Assembly (NCBI RefSeq): GCF_017356015.1
Contig: NZ_JAFIQV010000015.1
Span: 1 to 64,000, forward strand
Length of the DNA: 64,000 nt
Direction of reading: 5' to 3'
Source: Azospirillum sp. SYSU D00513
Lineage (GTDB): Bacteria; Pseudomonadota; Alphaproteobacteria; Azospirillales; Azospirillaceae
Within the stretch, counting starts at the first letter, position 1. The number at the start of each line of letters is the position of its first letter. Below the pieces are notes generated by a model that was not told the origin of the DNA, searched no databases, and saw nothing but the letters and a program-made list of their open reading frames with translations. A program made the translations under genes and the position numbers. Shown in pieces: positions 16,968 to 26,471 of this stretch.

Positions 16968-18496
16968 TGGGCGGAGAACGGCGGATCCTGTCGGCCTGGC
17001 TGCCCCGCCTGCCGACCGACACGGCGTTGCGCGGGCGTGACGGGCGGGAGCAGCCCTTCGCCCTGTTCCGGGACGAGCGTGGACGGCTGACGGTCGCCGC
17101 CGTGAACGCGGCGGCCGGGGCGCAGGGCATCCGGCCGGGCATGCCGCTGGCCGACGCCCGTGCCATGCTGCCCGCCCTGCGCACGGAGGAGGAATAGCCG
17201 GAGGAGACCGCGCGCCGGCTCGACCGCATCGCCGGCTGGTGCATCCGCTACACGCCCTGGACCACGCCGGACGGCCCCGACGGGGTGCTGCTCGACGTCA
17301 CGGGCTGCGCCCATCTGTTCGGGGGCGAGGAGGCCTTGCGCGCCGACTTGATTGCCCGCCTTCGCCGCGCCGGCTTCGCGGTCCGGGCCGCCGTCGCCGA
17401 CACGCCGGCCGCCGCCTGGGCCGCCGCCCGCTTCGCCCCGAGGGCCGGGATCGTCCCGCCCGGCGGCCAGGCCGAGGCGCTGGCCCCCCTGCCCGTCGCG
17501 GCGCTGCGCCTGCCCGAGGAGACGGTGCGCGGGCTGGAGGCGGTGGGGCTGCGCCGGATCCGGGACCTCGCCCCGGTCCCGCGCGCGACCCTGGCGCGGC
17601 GTTTCGGGGCGGAGTTGGCCCGCCGCCTCGACCAGGCCTTCGGCGCGCTGGACGAGCCCCTGTCGCCGCGCCTCCCCGTCCCGCCCCATGAGGAGCGGCT
17701 TGCCCTGGCCGAGCCGATCTCCACGCCCGACTCCATCGCCCTGGCCGCGCTGCACCTGATCGGCGGGCTCTGCCGGCGGCTGGCGGCCGAGCACCGGGGC
17801 CTGCGCCGGCTGGAGCTGACCGTCTTCCGCACCGACCATGGGCCGGATTCCGTGCCGCAGTCCGTCGCCATCGGCACCGGCCGCCCGGTGCGGGACCCGG
17901 CGGCCCTGATGCGGCTGCTCGGGGGCAAGCTGGAGCGCATCGCCCCCGGTCCCGGCCTGGAGCTGCTGGTGCTGGCCGCCCCGCTGGTGGAGCCGCTGGC
18001 CCCGGCCCAGGCCGGCCTGACGGGCGCGGAGGAGAAGGGCAAGGATCTCGGCGCTCTGCTCGACCGGCTCGCCAACCGGCTGGGCGAGGACAGCCTGCTG
18101 CGGCTCGTGCCGCGCCAGAGCTGGCTGCCGGAACGCAGCGTCGCCGGGGTGCCGCCGCTCGACGCCGGTCTCGGCGCAGATTCCGAATCCGCCCCGCTCT
18201 GGCCCGACGACCGGCCCCGGCCGGTGCGGCTGCTGGTCCCGCCGGAGCCGATCGAGGTGGTGGCGCCGGTGCCGGACGACCCGCCCAAGCTCTTCCGCTG
18301 GCGCGGGGCCACGCACCGGGTGGGCAAGGCCGACGGGCCGGAACGGCTCTGCGCCGAATGGTGGCGCCACGGCGGGGAGCTTCGCGACTATTACCGGGTG
18401 GAGGACATGGAGGGGCGGCGCTTCTGGGTCTTCCGCCTGGGTCTCCACCGGCCCGAGGCGCCGGCCGGCTGGTTCCTGCACGGGTTCTTCGCATGA
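16967..18496 (+). pseudogene. imuB: imuB (Y-family polymerase-like mutasome protein) interrupted by an in-frame TAG
   Basis: ImuB is a catalytically inactive Y-family polymerase homologue that links DnaE2 to the beta clamp. The frame begins at ATG 16967 (overlapping the imuA stop) and reads 76 good residues (from ILSAWLPRLPTDTALR to ARAMLPALR). It then meets TAG at 17195-17197 and continues in the same frame without a shift: EETARRLDRIAGWC, RYTPWTTPDG, LLDVTGCAHLFGGEE, and on to the end at 18496. Total length of ~509 codons equals a normal ImuB. A downstream GTG at 17285 could start a 403-residue fragment lacking the N-terminal palm. Either a nonsense mutation or a base error; a native GAG, CAG or TGG would restore it. 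The stop overlaps dnaE2 (ATGA). Confidence 0.88.
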
Positions 18497-21400
18497 TCCC
18501 CTACGCGGAACTTCAGGTGACCAGCAACTTCACCTTCCTGGAGGGGGCGTCGCACGCCGACGAGCTGGTGCTGACCGCCGTCGCGCTGGGCCACCGGGCC
18601 ATCGCCGTCACCGACCGCAACACGCTGGCCGGGGTGGTGCGGGCGCATGTCGCGGCGAAGGAGCGCGGGCTGCCGCTGGTGGTCGGCTGCCGCCTCGACC
18701 TCACCGACGGGCCGGGGCTGCTGGCCTACCCCATGGACCGCGCCGCCTACGGCCGGCTGTCGCGGCTGCTGACGGTGGGCAAGCGCCGCGCGCCGAAGGG
18801 CGAATGCTTCCTCGGCAAGGCGGACGTGCTGGAGCATGCCGAGGGCATGCTGTTCCTGCTGGTGGCGCCGGAACGGCGGGACGAGACCTTCCTGGACGAC
18901 CTGCGGGAGTGGCGCGGCGCCCTGCGCGACCGGCTGCACCTGGCGGTGAGCCACCGCTACCGGGGCGACGACGCCAAGCGTCTGGCCTGGCTGGCCGGGG
19001 CGGCGGCGATGGCGCGGGTGCCGCTGGTGGCGACAAACGACGTGCTCTACCACAGCCCGGCGCGCCGCCCGCTCCAGGACGTGCTGACCTGCATCCGCAC
19101 CCACAGCACCATCGACACGGCCGGCTGGCGCCTCGCCGCCAACGGGGAGCGGCACCTGAAGGCGCCGGTCGAGATGGCGCGGCTGTTCCGCCGCCACCCC
19201 GACGCGGTGGCGCGCAGCGTGGAGATCGCGCGAGCCTGCCGCTTCTCCCTGTCCGAGCTGCGCTACGAATACCCGGACGAGGGACGCGACCCGGACCGCA
19301 CCCCGCAGGAGGAGCTGGCCCGCCTCGCCTGGGAGGGGGCGGCCGAACGCTACCCCGATGGCGTCCCCGAGAAGGTCCGCGCCTCGGTGGAGCGCGAGCT
19401 GGAGCTGATCGGCGCGCTCGGCTACGCGCCCTATTTTCTGACGGTCCACCACATCGTCCGCTTCGCGCGGTCGCGCGGCATCCTCTGCCAGGGGCGCGGC
19501 TCGGCGGCCAACTCGGCGGTCTGCTACTGCCTGGGCGTCACCGAGGTGGACCCCGCCCATTTCGACCTTCTGTTCGAGCGCTTCGTCTCCGCCGCCCGCA
19601 ACGAGCCGCCGGACATCGACGTGGATTTCGAGCATGAGCGGCGCGAGGAGGTGATCCAGCACATCTACGAGACCTACGGGCGCGACCGCGCCGGGCTGGC
19701 CGCCACCGTGATCCGCTACCGCGCGCGCGGCGCCCTGCGCGAGGTCGGCAAGGCCATGGGCCTGTCCGAGGACGTCACGGCGCGGCTCACCGGCAATCTG
19801 TGGGGCGGCGGGAGCGGGGGCGACGGGCTGGAGGAGGAGCATGTGCGCGCCCGCGGCCTCGACCCGGAGGAGCCCCGGCTGGCCCGCACGCTGGAGCTGG
19901 CGCGGGAGCTGATCGGCTTTCCCCGCCACCTGTCCCAGCATGTCGGCGGCTTCGTCATCACGCGCGGCCCGCTGGGCGAGCTGTCGCCGATCATGAACGC
20001 CGCCATGGACGGCCGCACGACCATCGAGTGGGACAAGGACGACATCGACGCGCTGGGCATCCTGAAGGTGGACGTGCTGGCGCTCGGCATGCTGACCTGC
20101 CTGCGCAAGGCGCTGGACCTGCTGGCGGCGCACCATGGCCGCGACCTCACCCTGGCGACCGTGCCGCAGGAGGATCCGGCCGTCTACGGCATGCTGTGCC
20201 GGGCCGACAGCATCGGCGTCTTCCAGGTGGAAAGCCGCGCCCAGATGAGCATGCTGCCGCGCCTGCGCCCGCGCCGCTTCTACGATCTGGTCATCCAGGT
20301 CGCCATCGTGCGGCCCGGCCCGATCCAGGGCGGCATGGTCCATCCCTACCTGCGCCGCCGCACCAGCCCGGAGCTGGTCGACTACCCGTCCGAGGCGCTG
20401 CGCGCCGTGCTGGAGAAGACGCTCGGCGTGCCCCTGTTCCAGGAACAGGCCATGCAGATCGCCATCGTCGCCGCCGGCTTCTCCCCGGAGGAGGCCGACC
20501 GGCTGCGCCGCTCCATGGCGAGCTTCCGCAAGGACGGCCTCGTCCACACCTTCCGCGACAAGTTCATCGGCGGCATGGTGATGAACGGCTACGAACTGGA
20601 CTTCGCCGAGCGCTGCTTCCAGCAGATCGAGGGCTTCGGCGAGTACGGCTTCCCGGAAAGCCACGCGGCGAGCTTCGCCCTGCTCGTCTACGTCTCGGCC
20701 TGGGTCAAGCATCACCACCCGGATGTCTTCGCCTGCGCCCTGCTGAACAGCCAGCCGATGGGCTTCTACGCCCCGGCCCAGATCGTCCGCGACGCGCGCG
20801 ATCATGGGGTGGAGGTGCGCGGGGTGGACGTGTCCGCCTCCCACTGGGACTGCACGCTGGAGCCGGCCGAGGGCGGCGCGCTGGCCCTGCGGCTGGGCTT
20901 CCGGCAGATCAAGGGTTTTTCGGAGTCAGACGCCGAAAAGCTGGTCGGCGCGCGGGGCGCCGGCTGGCGCGACCCGCACGACCTCTGGCGCCGCACCGGC
21001 CTGCACAGCCGCCCGCTGGAGCTGCTGGCGCGGGCCGACGCCTTCCGGTCCTTGGGGCTGGACCAACGGGCGGCGCTCTGGGCCGTGCGGGCACTGGGCG
21101 ACCAGCCCCTGCCCCTTTTCGCCCGGCTCGACGGGCCGGAAAGCCGGGAGCCTGCCGTGGAGCTGCCGGACATGACGCCGGGCGAGCGGGTGGTGATGGA
21201 TTACGCCAGCCTGTCGCTCTCCCTGAAATGCCACCCACTGTCGCTGCTGCGCGACGGGCTGGCGGGCATCGTCCCGGCGGAGCGGCTGCGCCATTTGCGC
21301 AACGGCGCGCGTGTCACCGTGGCCGGGCTGGTGCTGGTGCGCCAGCGGCCGGGCAGCGCCAGCGGCGTCATCTTCGTGACGGTGGAGGATGAAACCGGCA

Positions 21401-21618
21401 TCGCCAACCTCGTCGTCATGCCCGACGTCTTCGAACGCCACCGCCGCGACCTGCTGGGCTCACGGCTGCTGGCCGCCACGGGCCGCGTGGAGATCGAGGG
21501 CGAGGTCGTCCACCTCCGCTGCGAACGGGTGGAGAACCTGTCCTGGCGCCTGTCGGAACTGACCGCCCTCCCGGACGGCGAGGCGGCAGTGTTTCCGCGC
21601 GGGCGGAATTTTCATTGA
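18493..21618 (+). CDS. dnaE2: DnaE2, error-prone DNA polymerase III alpha subunit
   Basis: A 1041-residue C-family polymerase for SOS mutagenesis, the usual DnaE2 length. The N-terminal PHP domain begins YAELQVTSNFTFLEGAS. The catalytic acidic motif PPDIDVDFEHE lies near residue 373, GRGSAANSAVCYCLG near 335, and the C-terminal OB domain (TVAGLVLVRQRPGS through FVTVEDETG) near residues 950-1000. The ATG overlaps the imuB stop, although the frame is open upstream to 18358. Intact reading frame, so polymerase is predicted, but its clamp link may be lost if imuB is truly broken. It converges on the RutE-like gene 22 bases away. Confidence 0.94.
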   Translation: MIPYAELQVTSNFTFLEGASHADELVLTAVALGHRAIAVTDRNTLAGVVRAHVAAKERGLPLVVGCRLDLTDGPGLLAYPMDRAAYGRLSRLLTVGKRRAPKGECFLGKADVLEHAEGMLFLLVAPERRDETFLDDLREWRGALRDRLHLAVSHRYRGDDAKRLAWLAGAAAMARVPLVATNDVLYHSPARRPLQDVLTCIRTHSTIDTAGWRLAANGERHLKAPVEMARLFRRHPDAVARSVEIARACRFSLSELRYEYPDEGRDPDRTPQEELARLAWEGAAERYPDGVPEKVRASVERELELIGALGYAPYFLTVHHIVRFARSRGILCQGRGSAANSAVCYCLGVTEVDPAHFDLLFERFVSAARNEPPDIDVDFEHERREEVIQHIYETYGRDRAGLAATVIRYRARGALREVGKAMGLSEDVTARLTGNLWGGGSGGDGLEEEHVRARGLDPEEPRLARTLELARELIGFPRHLSQHVGGFVITRGPLGELSPIMNAAMDGRTTIEWDKDDIDALGILKVDVLALGMLTCLRKALDLLAAHHGRDLTLATVPQEDPAVYGMLCRADSIGVFQVESRAQMSMLPRLRPRRFYDLVIQVAIVRPGPIQGGMVHPYLRRRTSPELVDYPSEALRAVLEKTLGVPLFQEQAMQIAIVAAGFSPEEADRLRRSMASFRKDGLVHTFRDKFIGGMVMNGYELDFAERCFQQIEGFGEYGFPESHAASFALLVYVSAWVKHHHPDVFACALLNSQPMGFYAPAQIVRDARDHGVEVRGVDVSASHWDCTLEPAEGGALALRLGFRQIKGFSESDAEKLVGARGAGWRDPHDLWRRTGLHSRPLELLARADAFRSLGLDQRAALWAVRALGDQPLPLFARLDGPESREPAVELPDMTPGERVVMDYASLSLSLKCHPLSLLRDGLAGIVPAERLRHLRNGARVTVAGLVLVRQRPGSASGVIFVTVEDETGIANLVVMPDVFERHRRDLLGSRLLAATGRVEIEGEVVHLRCERVENLSWRLSELTALPDGEAAVFPRGRNFH

Positions 21619-21640
21619 GGCGGAGGCACACCGCCGCCGA

Positions 21641-22276
21641 TCAGATCACCCGGCAGGCCTCCTCGAAGGCGAGGCGCGGCGCGCGCGGCCGGCTTGGTGG
21701 CCCGGCGGCGTGGCCGAGCAGGCAGAGGAAGTTGGAACGGACGCGGCCGTCGGGGAAGAACTCGGCATCGAGGCCCGCCCGGTCGAAGCCGGAGACCGGT
21801 CCGGCGTCGAGCCCGAGCAGCCGCGCCGCCAGGATCAGGTAGGCCCCTTGCAGCGTGCCGTTGCGGAAGGCCGTCTCCTCCGCGAGCGCGGGGTTGCCGC
21901 GGAACAGCTTGGCGGCGTCCCACTGCGGGTTGAGGCGCGGCAGATGCTCGAAGAAGTCCAGGTCGTGCCCGATGATGGCGGTCACCGGGGCCACCTCCAC
22001 AGGGCCGACGTTGCCCCGGCCGAGAAAGGGGCGCAGCCGGTCCCTGGCTTCGGGCGTGGTCACGAAGAGGATGCGCGCCGGCCCCGCGTTGAAGGCCGTC
22101 GGCGCCAGCCGGACCAGCTCGTGAAGACGGTGCAGCGTGGCGAGCGGCACCGGCCGGTCCGACCAGGCGTCGGGCGTGCGGGCCTCCAGGAACAGGCGGC
22201 GTTCGGCCTCCGGAAGCCGGCTCCCGACGAAGGCCTCGGGAGCGGTTCCGGCATCGGCGGCAATGTGCCCGGGCAT
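21641..22276 (-). CDS. RutE/HadB-like nitroreductase-family flavoenzyme (malonic semialdehyde reductase type)
   Basis: A 211-residue nitroreductase-fold protein of the RutE subgroup. RLAPTAFNAGPARILFV near residue 55, the AEETAFRNGTLQGAYLI helix near residue 140, GPVSGFDRAGLDAEFF near residue 160 and the C-terminal RLAFEEACRV all match that subgroup. RutE reduces malonic semialdehyde in the pyrimidine Rut pathway, but no rut genes are here. It starts 3 bases after the ssuB stop, so it is the last gene of the ssu operon. A role in reducing aldehydes released by SsuD, or in flavin reduction in place of the missing ssuE, is inferred. Confidence 0.8.
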   Translation of the reverse strand: MPGHIAADAGTAPEAFVGSRLPEAERRLFLEARTPDAWSDRPVPLATLHRLHELVRLAPTAFNAGPARILFVTTPEARDRLRPFLGRGNVGPVEVAPVTAIIGHDLDFFEHLPRLNPQWDAAKLFRGNPALAEETAFRNGTLQGAYLILAARLLGLDAGPVSGFDRAGLDAEFFPDGRVRSNFLCLLGHAAGPPSRPRAPRLAFEEACRVI

Positions 22277-22279
22277 GAG

Positions 22280-23080
22280 TCAGACCTCCCCCAGGATCAG
22301 GCTTTCCAGCTCCGCCGCGCACCGGTTGCCCGGAGGGCGCGGGTAGGGAAGATCGACGGCGAGGTCGAGCGCGATCCGCCCGTCCCTCAGCACCAGCACC
22401 CGGTCGGCCAGCGCCACCGCCTCCGCCACGTCGTGGGTGATCAGCAGGCTGGTGAAACCGTGCTCCTCCCGGATGCGGATGAGCAGCCGGTGCATCTCCT
22501 GCCGGGTCAGCGCGTCCAGCGCGCCGAAGGGCTCGTCCAGCAGAAGCAGGCCTGGGTCGGACACGAGCGCGCGCGCCAGCGCCACCCGCTGCCTCTGCCC
22601 GCCGGAGAGGACCGACGGCCAGTCCTCCGCCCGGTCTGCGAGCCCGACGTCCGCCAGCGCCGCGAGCGCCCGTTCGCGCCAGCCGCGTCCCCGCGCGATG
22701 CCGACGTTGGCGGCGACGCGCTGCCAGGGCAGCAGCCGGGCGTCCTGGAACAGAAGCCGCACGTCCGGCCGCGCGCCCGCGACCGGCTCCCCGCCGGCCA
22801 GGATCCGGCCGGCGGTCGGGCGGTCGAGCCCGGCGATCAGCCGCATCAGCGTCGATTTGCCGCCGCCGGAACGCCCGACCACCGCGACGGACTGGCCCGC
22901 CGGAACGGCCAGATCGATGCCGTCGAGCACGCGCCGGCCGGAGAACTCCTTGACCACCCCCTCCAGCCGCAGCGGCACGCCCCCGGCTTTCGGCATCAGG
23001 GCGGAAGCCGCCGGACGGCCGGTGGAGGACAGCCCGCCGCCCAGCGACAGGCGGGGAAAGGCTCGTTCGTGAAGGCTCAT
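22280..23080 (-). CDS. ssuB: Aliphatic sulfonate ABC transporter ATP-binding protein SsuB
   Basis: A 266-residue ABC ATPase that energises sulfonate import. Walker A is GRSGGGKST near residue 72, the Q-loop is FQDARLLPW near residue 112, the ABC signature [15 protein letters not shown] is near residue 155, Walker [16 protein letters not shown] is near 175, and the H-loop is ITHDVAEA near residue 208. The ATG at 23080 overlaps the ssuC stop. The frame is open far upstream inside ssuC, but only this start gives the canonical N-terminus. It has an N-terminal ~35-residue extension common in SsuB. Confidence 0.9.
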   Translation of the reverse strand: MSLHERAFPRLSLGGGLSSTGRPAASALMPKAGGVPLRLEGVVKEFSGRRVLDGIDLAVPAGQSVAVVGRSGGGKSTLMRLIAGLDRPTAGRILAGGEPVAGARPDVRLLFQDARLLPWQRVAANVGIARGRGWRERALAALADVGLADRAEDWPSVLSGGQRQRVALARALVSDPGLLLLDEPFGALDALTRQEMHRLLIRIREEHGFTSLLITHDVAEAVALADRVLVLRDGRIALDLAVDLPYPRPPGNRCAAELESLILGEV

Positions 23081-23889
23081 GATGCGGTCTCCATGCCCGC
23101 CTGGAAGGCGGGGTTCCAGGCCAGCGCCCGGCGTTCCAGCCAGCGGGTCAGCAGGTCGGCCAGCTTGCCGAGCAGTGCGTAGACGACGATGCCCAGCAGG
23201 ACGAGATCGGTCTGAAGGAACTCGCGCGCGTTCATCGTCATGTAGCCGATGCCCGAGGAGGCGGAGATCGTCTCCGCCACGATCAGGGTCAGCCACATGA
23301 TGCCCAGCGCGTAGCGCAGCCCGAGCAGGATCGAGGGCAGCGCGCCCGGCAGGATCACCCGCCAGTAGAGCGCGGCGGGACCCAGCCCGTAGACCCGCGC
23401 CATCTCCACCAGCCCGCGGTCCACCGACCGGATCCCGTGGAAGGTGTTGAGGTAGATCGGGAACAGGACGCCGACGGCGACCAGGAAGATCTTCGCCTCC
23501 TCCCCGATGCCGAACCACAGGATCACCATGGGGATGACCGCGAGGTGCGGCACGTTGCGCAGCATCTGCAGCGAGGAGTCGAGCAGCGTCTCCGCCGGCT
23601 TGAAGGCGCCGTTGAGCAGCCCCAGCAGGAAGCCGAGCCCGCCGCCGACGGCGAACCCCGTCAGCGCGCGCTCCGCGCTGACCGCCACGTGGCGGATCAG
23701 GCTGCCGTCCGCCAGCGTCGCGCGGAAGGCGGCGGCGACGTCGCTCGGCGCCGGCAGCACGCGCGAGGAGAGAAGGCCGCTCCGCGCTGCCGCCTCCCAG
23801 GCCAGGAGAAGCCCGAGGGGCAGCAGCCAGGGGGCCAGCGCCGCCCACGGCCCGCCGGCCCTTCCCCATGCCCGTTCGTCCGCCCGCAT
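23077..23889 (-). CDS. ssuC: Aliphatic sulfonate ABC transporter permease SsuC
   Basis: A 270-residue inner-membrane permease with about six helices. The EAA-type ATPase-contact loop is visible as [20 protein letters not shown] near residue 175, followed by [20 protein letters not shown], the standard SsuC/TauC wording. The start at ATG 23889 overlaps the ssuD stop by one base (TGATG). Positioned between ssuD and ssuB as in many ssu operons. Confidence 0.9.
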   Translation of the reverse strand: MRADERAWGRAGGPWAALAPWLLPLGLLLAWEAAARSGLLSSRVLPAPSDVAAAFRATLADGSLIRHVAVSAERALTGFAVGGGLGFLLGLLNGAFKPAETLLDSSLQMLRNVPHLAVIPMVILWFGIGEEAKIFLVAVGVLFPIYLNTFHGIRSVDRGLVEMARVYGLGPAALYWRVILPGALPSILLGLRYALGIMWLTLIVAETISASSGIGYMTMNAREFLQTDLVLLGIVVYALLGKLADLLTRWLERRALAWNPAFQAGMETAS

Positions 23890-25064
23890 CACTGGGCCGC
23901 CTGGCGCAGGGAGGGCGGCGCCCCGTTGGCGATGCTCTCGCCGAAGGGGCCGTTGTTGACCGCCACCGCCGGCGCGCGCCCCGTCGTGGCGGCGAGCGGC
24001 AGCTTCGGAAAGACCAGCTCGGCGAAGCGGTAGGCCTCCTCCAGGTGCGGGTAGCCGGACAGGATGAAGCTGTCGATGCCCAGATCCATGTATTCCCGCA
24101 TGCGGGCGGCGACCGTGTCGGGATCGCCGACCAGGGCCGTGCCGGCCCCGCCGCGCACCAGCCCGACGCCGGCCCACAGGTTGGGGCTGATCTCCAGCCG
24201 GTCGCGCCGGCCGCCGTGCAGCGCCGCCATGCGCTGCTGCCCGACCGAGTCCATGCGGGCGAAGACCTTCTGCGCCGCCGCGATGGTGTCCTCGTCGAGA
24301 TGGCGGATCAGCTCGTCGGCCGCCGCCCAGGCCTCGGCCGCCGTTTCGCGGACGATGACGTGCAGGCGGATGCCGAAGCTGATCCGGCGGCCCTTCGCCT
24401 CGGCCAGCCGGCGGACCTGGCCGATCTTCTCCGCGACCTGCGCCGGGGGCTCGCCCCAGGTCAGGTACTTGTCCACCGTCCCGGCGGCCAGCTCGTTGGC
24501 CGCCTCCGACGAGCCGCCGAAATAGAGCGGCGGATGGGGTTTCTGCACCGGCGGGAAGAAGAGGCGCCCGTCCTCAATGGTGATGTGCCTGCCCTGGTGA
24601 TGGACCGTTTCGCCGGCCAGCAGCCTCGTCCAGATGGACAGGAACTCGCGCGTGACCTCGTAACGTTCGTCGTGCGACAGGAAGATGCCGTCGCCCTTGT
24701 TCTCCACCGGATCGCCACCGGTCACCACGTTGATCAGCAGCCGCCCGCCGGAGACGCGGTCGAGCGTCGCCGCCATGCGCGCCGCCACGGCGGGCGACTG
24801 GAGGCCCGGCCGCACGGCGACCAGGAAGCGCAGCCGCTCGGTCAGCGGCGCCAGCGAGGAGGCGACGACCCAGCTGTCCTCGCAGGAACGGCCGGTGGGC
24901 AGGAGAACCCCGTAATAGCCGAGGTCGTCGGCGGCCTGCGCGATCTGCCGGAGGTAGCGGAAGCTCACCTCGCGGGCGCCGGCCGTGGTGCCGAGATGGC
25001 GGCCGTCGCCGTGCGTCGGCAGGAACCAGAAGACGTTGGCTTCTTTTGCGGCATGGCTGGTCAT
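23889..25064 (-). CDS. ssuD: FMNH2-dependent alkanesulfonate monooxygenase SsuD
   Basis: Luciferase-like monooxygenase of 391 residues that desulfonates alkanesulfonates to aldehyde and sulfite using reduced FMN supplied by another enzyme. Typical SsuD segments are [17 protein letters not shown] at the N-terminus, [16 protein letters not shown] near residue 50 (including the active-site Cys region), [19 protein letters not shown] near residue 112, and [19 protein letters not shown] near residue 345. The start overlaps the ssuA stop (ATGA). No SsuE flavin reductase is in the operon. Confidence 0.93.
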   Translation of the reverse strand: MTSHAAKEANVFWFLPTHGDGRHLGTTAGAREVSFRYLRQIAQAADDLGYYGVLLPTGRSCEDSWVVASSLAPLTERLRFLVAVRPGLQSPAVAARMAATLDRVSGGRLLINVVTGGDPVENKGDGIFLSHDERYEVTREFLSIWTRLLAGETVHHQGRHITIEDGRLFFPPVQKPHPPLYFGGSSEAANELAAGTVDKYLTWGEPPAQVAEKIGQVRRLAEAKGRRISFGIRLHVIVRETAAEAWAAADELIRHLDEDTIAAAQKVFARMDSVGQQRMAALHGGRRDRLEISPNLWAGVGLVRGGAGTALVGDPDTVAARMREYMDLGIDSFILSGYPHLEEAYRFAELVFPKLPLAATTGRAPAVAVNNGPFGESIANGAPPSLRQAAQ

Positions 25065-26014
25065 GACTTGGCCCTCGCGACGGCGTCGGCGATGCTGATC
25101 GGCTTCGGGATCAGCTTCAGCTTGTGGAAGGTGTCGGCGATGCGCTGCTGTTCGGCGATCACCGCCTCGTCGATGGGGCGCACCCCGTAGGACATGCGGC
25201 CGGCGGCGACCTCCAGGACCGGCAGCGGAATGCCGACCTTCGGGCTGAGCTGGGCCGCGACCTCCCGTACATTGTCCCTGGCCCAGGCGTCGATGTCCCG
25301 CAGGCCGGCGATGACGGCGGCGAGCGCGTCCCGGTTCGCCTCGGCGAAGGGCTTGGCGGCCAGGAAGAACTGGTGGTTGCTCACCAGCCCCGTGCCGTCC
25401 CGCAGCGTGCGGGCGCCGGTCGCGGCGGAGGCGGCGGCCAGGAAGGGATCCCAGATCACCCAGGCGTCCACGGCGCCCCGCTCGAAGGCGGCGCGCGCGT
25501 CGGCGGGCGGCAGATAGACCGGCTCGATGTCGGCGACCGACAGCTTCGCCTCCTCCAGCGCCTTCACCAGCAGGTAATGGACGTTGGAGCCCTTGTTGAG
25601 CGCGACGCGCTTGCCCTTCAGCTCGGCCACGTTCTTGATCGGGCTGTCCTTCGGCACGAGGATCGCCTCGCTCGTCGGCGAGGGCGGCTCGTAGCCGACA
25701 TAGAGCAGCGGCGCGCCGGCCGCCTGGGCGAAGATCGGCGGGGCCTCGCCCGTCGTCCCGAAATCGAGGGCGCCGACGTTCAGCGCCTCCAGAAGCTGCG
25801 GGCCGCCGGGAAACTCGGTCCAGGTCACGCGAAACCCAAGCGGTTTCAGCTTCTCCTCCAGCAGCCCCTTTTCCTTCAGGATCACCAGGGTGCCGTATTT
25901 CTGATAGCCGATGCGGACGGTCCGGTCCGCGGCGGCCGCCGGCGGCGCTCCGGCCCCAACGGCGATGCCGAGCAGCGCCGCGGCGCCGGCCAACAATGCG
26001 AGAACGCGTTTCAC
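25061..26014 (-). CDS. ssuA: Aliphatic sulfonate ABC transporter substrate-binding protein SsuA
   Basis: Periplasmic sulfonate-binding protein, 317 residues. The start is set at GTG 26014, which has AAGGAAA about eight bases upstream and begins a clean signal peptide ([19 protein letters not shown], cleavage near residue 28). The open frame upstream to 26074 would spoil the signal sequence. The mature start [19 protein letters not shown], then [22 protein letters not shown] near residue 85 and [21 protein letters not shown] near 130, are SsuA-typical. It is the first gene of ssuA-ssuD-ssuC-ssuB-rutE-like. Confidence 0.92.
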   Translation of the reverse strand: MKRVLALLAGAAALLGIAVGAGAPPAAAADRTVRIGYQKYGTLVILKEKGLLEEKLKPLGFRVTWTEFPGGPQLLEALNVGALDFGTTGEAPPIFAQAAGAPLLYVGYEPPSPTSEAILVPKDSPIKNVAELKGKRVALNKGSNVHYLLVKALEEAKLSVADIEPVYLPPADARAAFERGAVDAWVIWDPFLAAASAATGARTLRDGTGLVSNHQFFLAAKPFAEANRDALAAVIAGLRDIDAWARDNVREVAAQLSPKVGIPLPVLEVAAGRMSYGVRPIDEAVIAEQQRIADTFHKLKLIPKPISIADAVARAKS

Positions 26015-26321
26015 GGTTGGTTTCCTTATCCCAGTCTTGGCGGGTCCGGCGTCCGGCCCGGGGTGATGAGGCAAAGCCCTCCCCCGCGCGGCGCCGGTCG
26101 CGGCGCCGCCCCTTCGGAACTCCGGATCTTGAAAAGTCAGGCGCGGGTCAGAACCCGTGCGGACAGGTCCCGCCCCGGCGGCTGCCGATGGGCGGAACGG
26201 GTCCTGTGTGGAAGGTCGAGGGCATGCGCGGTCGCTCCGTGTCCGGGGTCCATGACCGATGCGGCGTCCCCGGTGCGCGCTGAACAGCGCGCTTCCGGAT
26301 CGCCTGCCTTATCTCTATCAC

Positions 26322-26331
26322 ATAAATAGGG
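26322..26331 (-). promoter_or_regulatory. CCCTATYTAT motif upstream of ssuA, shared with the Rrf2 gene
   Basis: Reads CCCTATTTAT on the minus strand, within the probable ssu promoter. The same word with C at the Y position occurs upstream of the Rrf2 gene at 30980-30989, also on the minus strand. It is a candidate operator or extended -10 of a sulfur-responsive regulator. Two copies are weak statistical support. Confidence 0.35.
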
Positions 26332-26344
26332 TATAGCAAGCGCT

Positions 26345-26369
26345 TTTCACGACCTATTTTGTCGTGAAA
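26345..26369. promoter_or_regulatory. Perfect 9-bp inverted repeat, candidate operator of the ssu operon
   Basis: TTTCACGAC and GTCGTGAAA are exact reverse complements separated by the seven bases CTATTTT. The palindrome lies just upstream of the putative ssu promoter. Its half-site contains TCACGAC, also present at the -35 regions of the FAD/NAD(P) gene and sbp. The size and symmetry fit a dimeric activator or repressor site. Confidence 0.55.
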
Positions 26370-26411
26370 TGTAGATCCCCCCCTTTTTCACTATTAACTT
26401 ATGTTAAAAGC

Positions 26412-26435
26412 CGCATCTGGTCCGGACCGGATGCG
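26412..26435 (-). terminator. Rho-independent terminator of the tartrate-linked lysR gene
   Basis: A twelve-pair stem with one mismatch (CGCATCCGGTCC / GGACCAGATGCG on the minus strand) has almost no loop beyond its centre. It is followed on the minus strand by GCTTTTAAC, and lies 36 bases after the lysR stop. Confidence 0.6.
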
Positions 26436-26471
26436 TCGTTCAGCGCAGGGTTTCAGGCGGAAAAAGGCTTC

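Larger units (their letters stand above)
26015..26471. other. 457-base intergenic region: long ssuA leader and promoter, lysR terminator
   Basis: The part nearest ssuA (26015-26310) is G+C-rich and would form a ~300-base leader on the ssu transcript. It holds a perfect hairpin GCGCGCT-GAAC-AGCGCGC at 26275-26292 and a possible 39-codon reading frame on the minus strand (about 26137-26256) with no convincing ribosome site. The A+T-rich part (26310-26400) contains a likely minus-strand promoter around the TTGCTATACCCTATTTAT segment and a 25-bp palindrome. The lysR terminator lies at 26412-26435. I recognise no known riboswitch. Confidence 0.5.

Noticed and set aside
18358..18492. 45-codon N-terminal extension of dnaE2
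   Set aside because: Lies wholly within imuB in another frame; the ATG at 18493 overlaps the imuB stop and gives the canonical DnaE2 start.
26148..26339. Short minus-strand open frame in the ssuA leader as a gene
   Set aside because: Starts with TTG inside the promoter region, has no ribosome site and no recognisable sequence.
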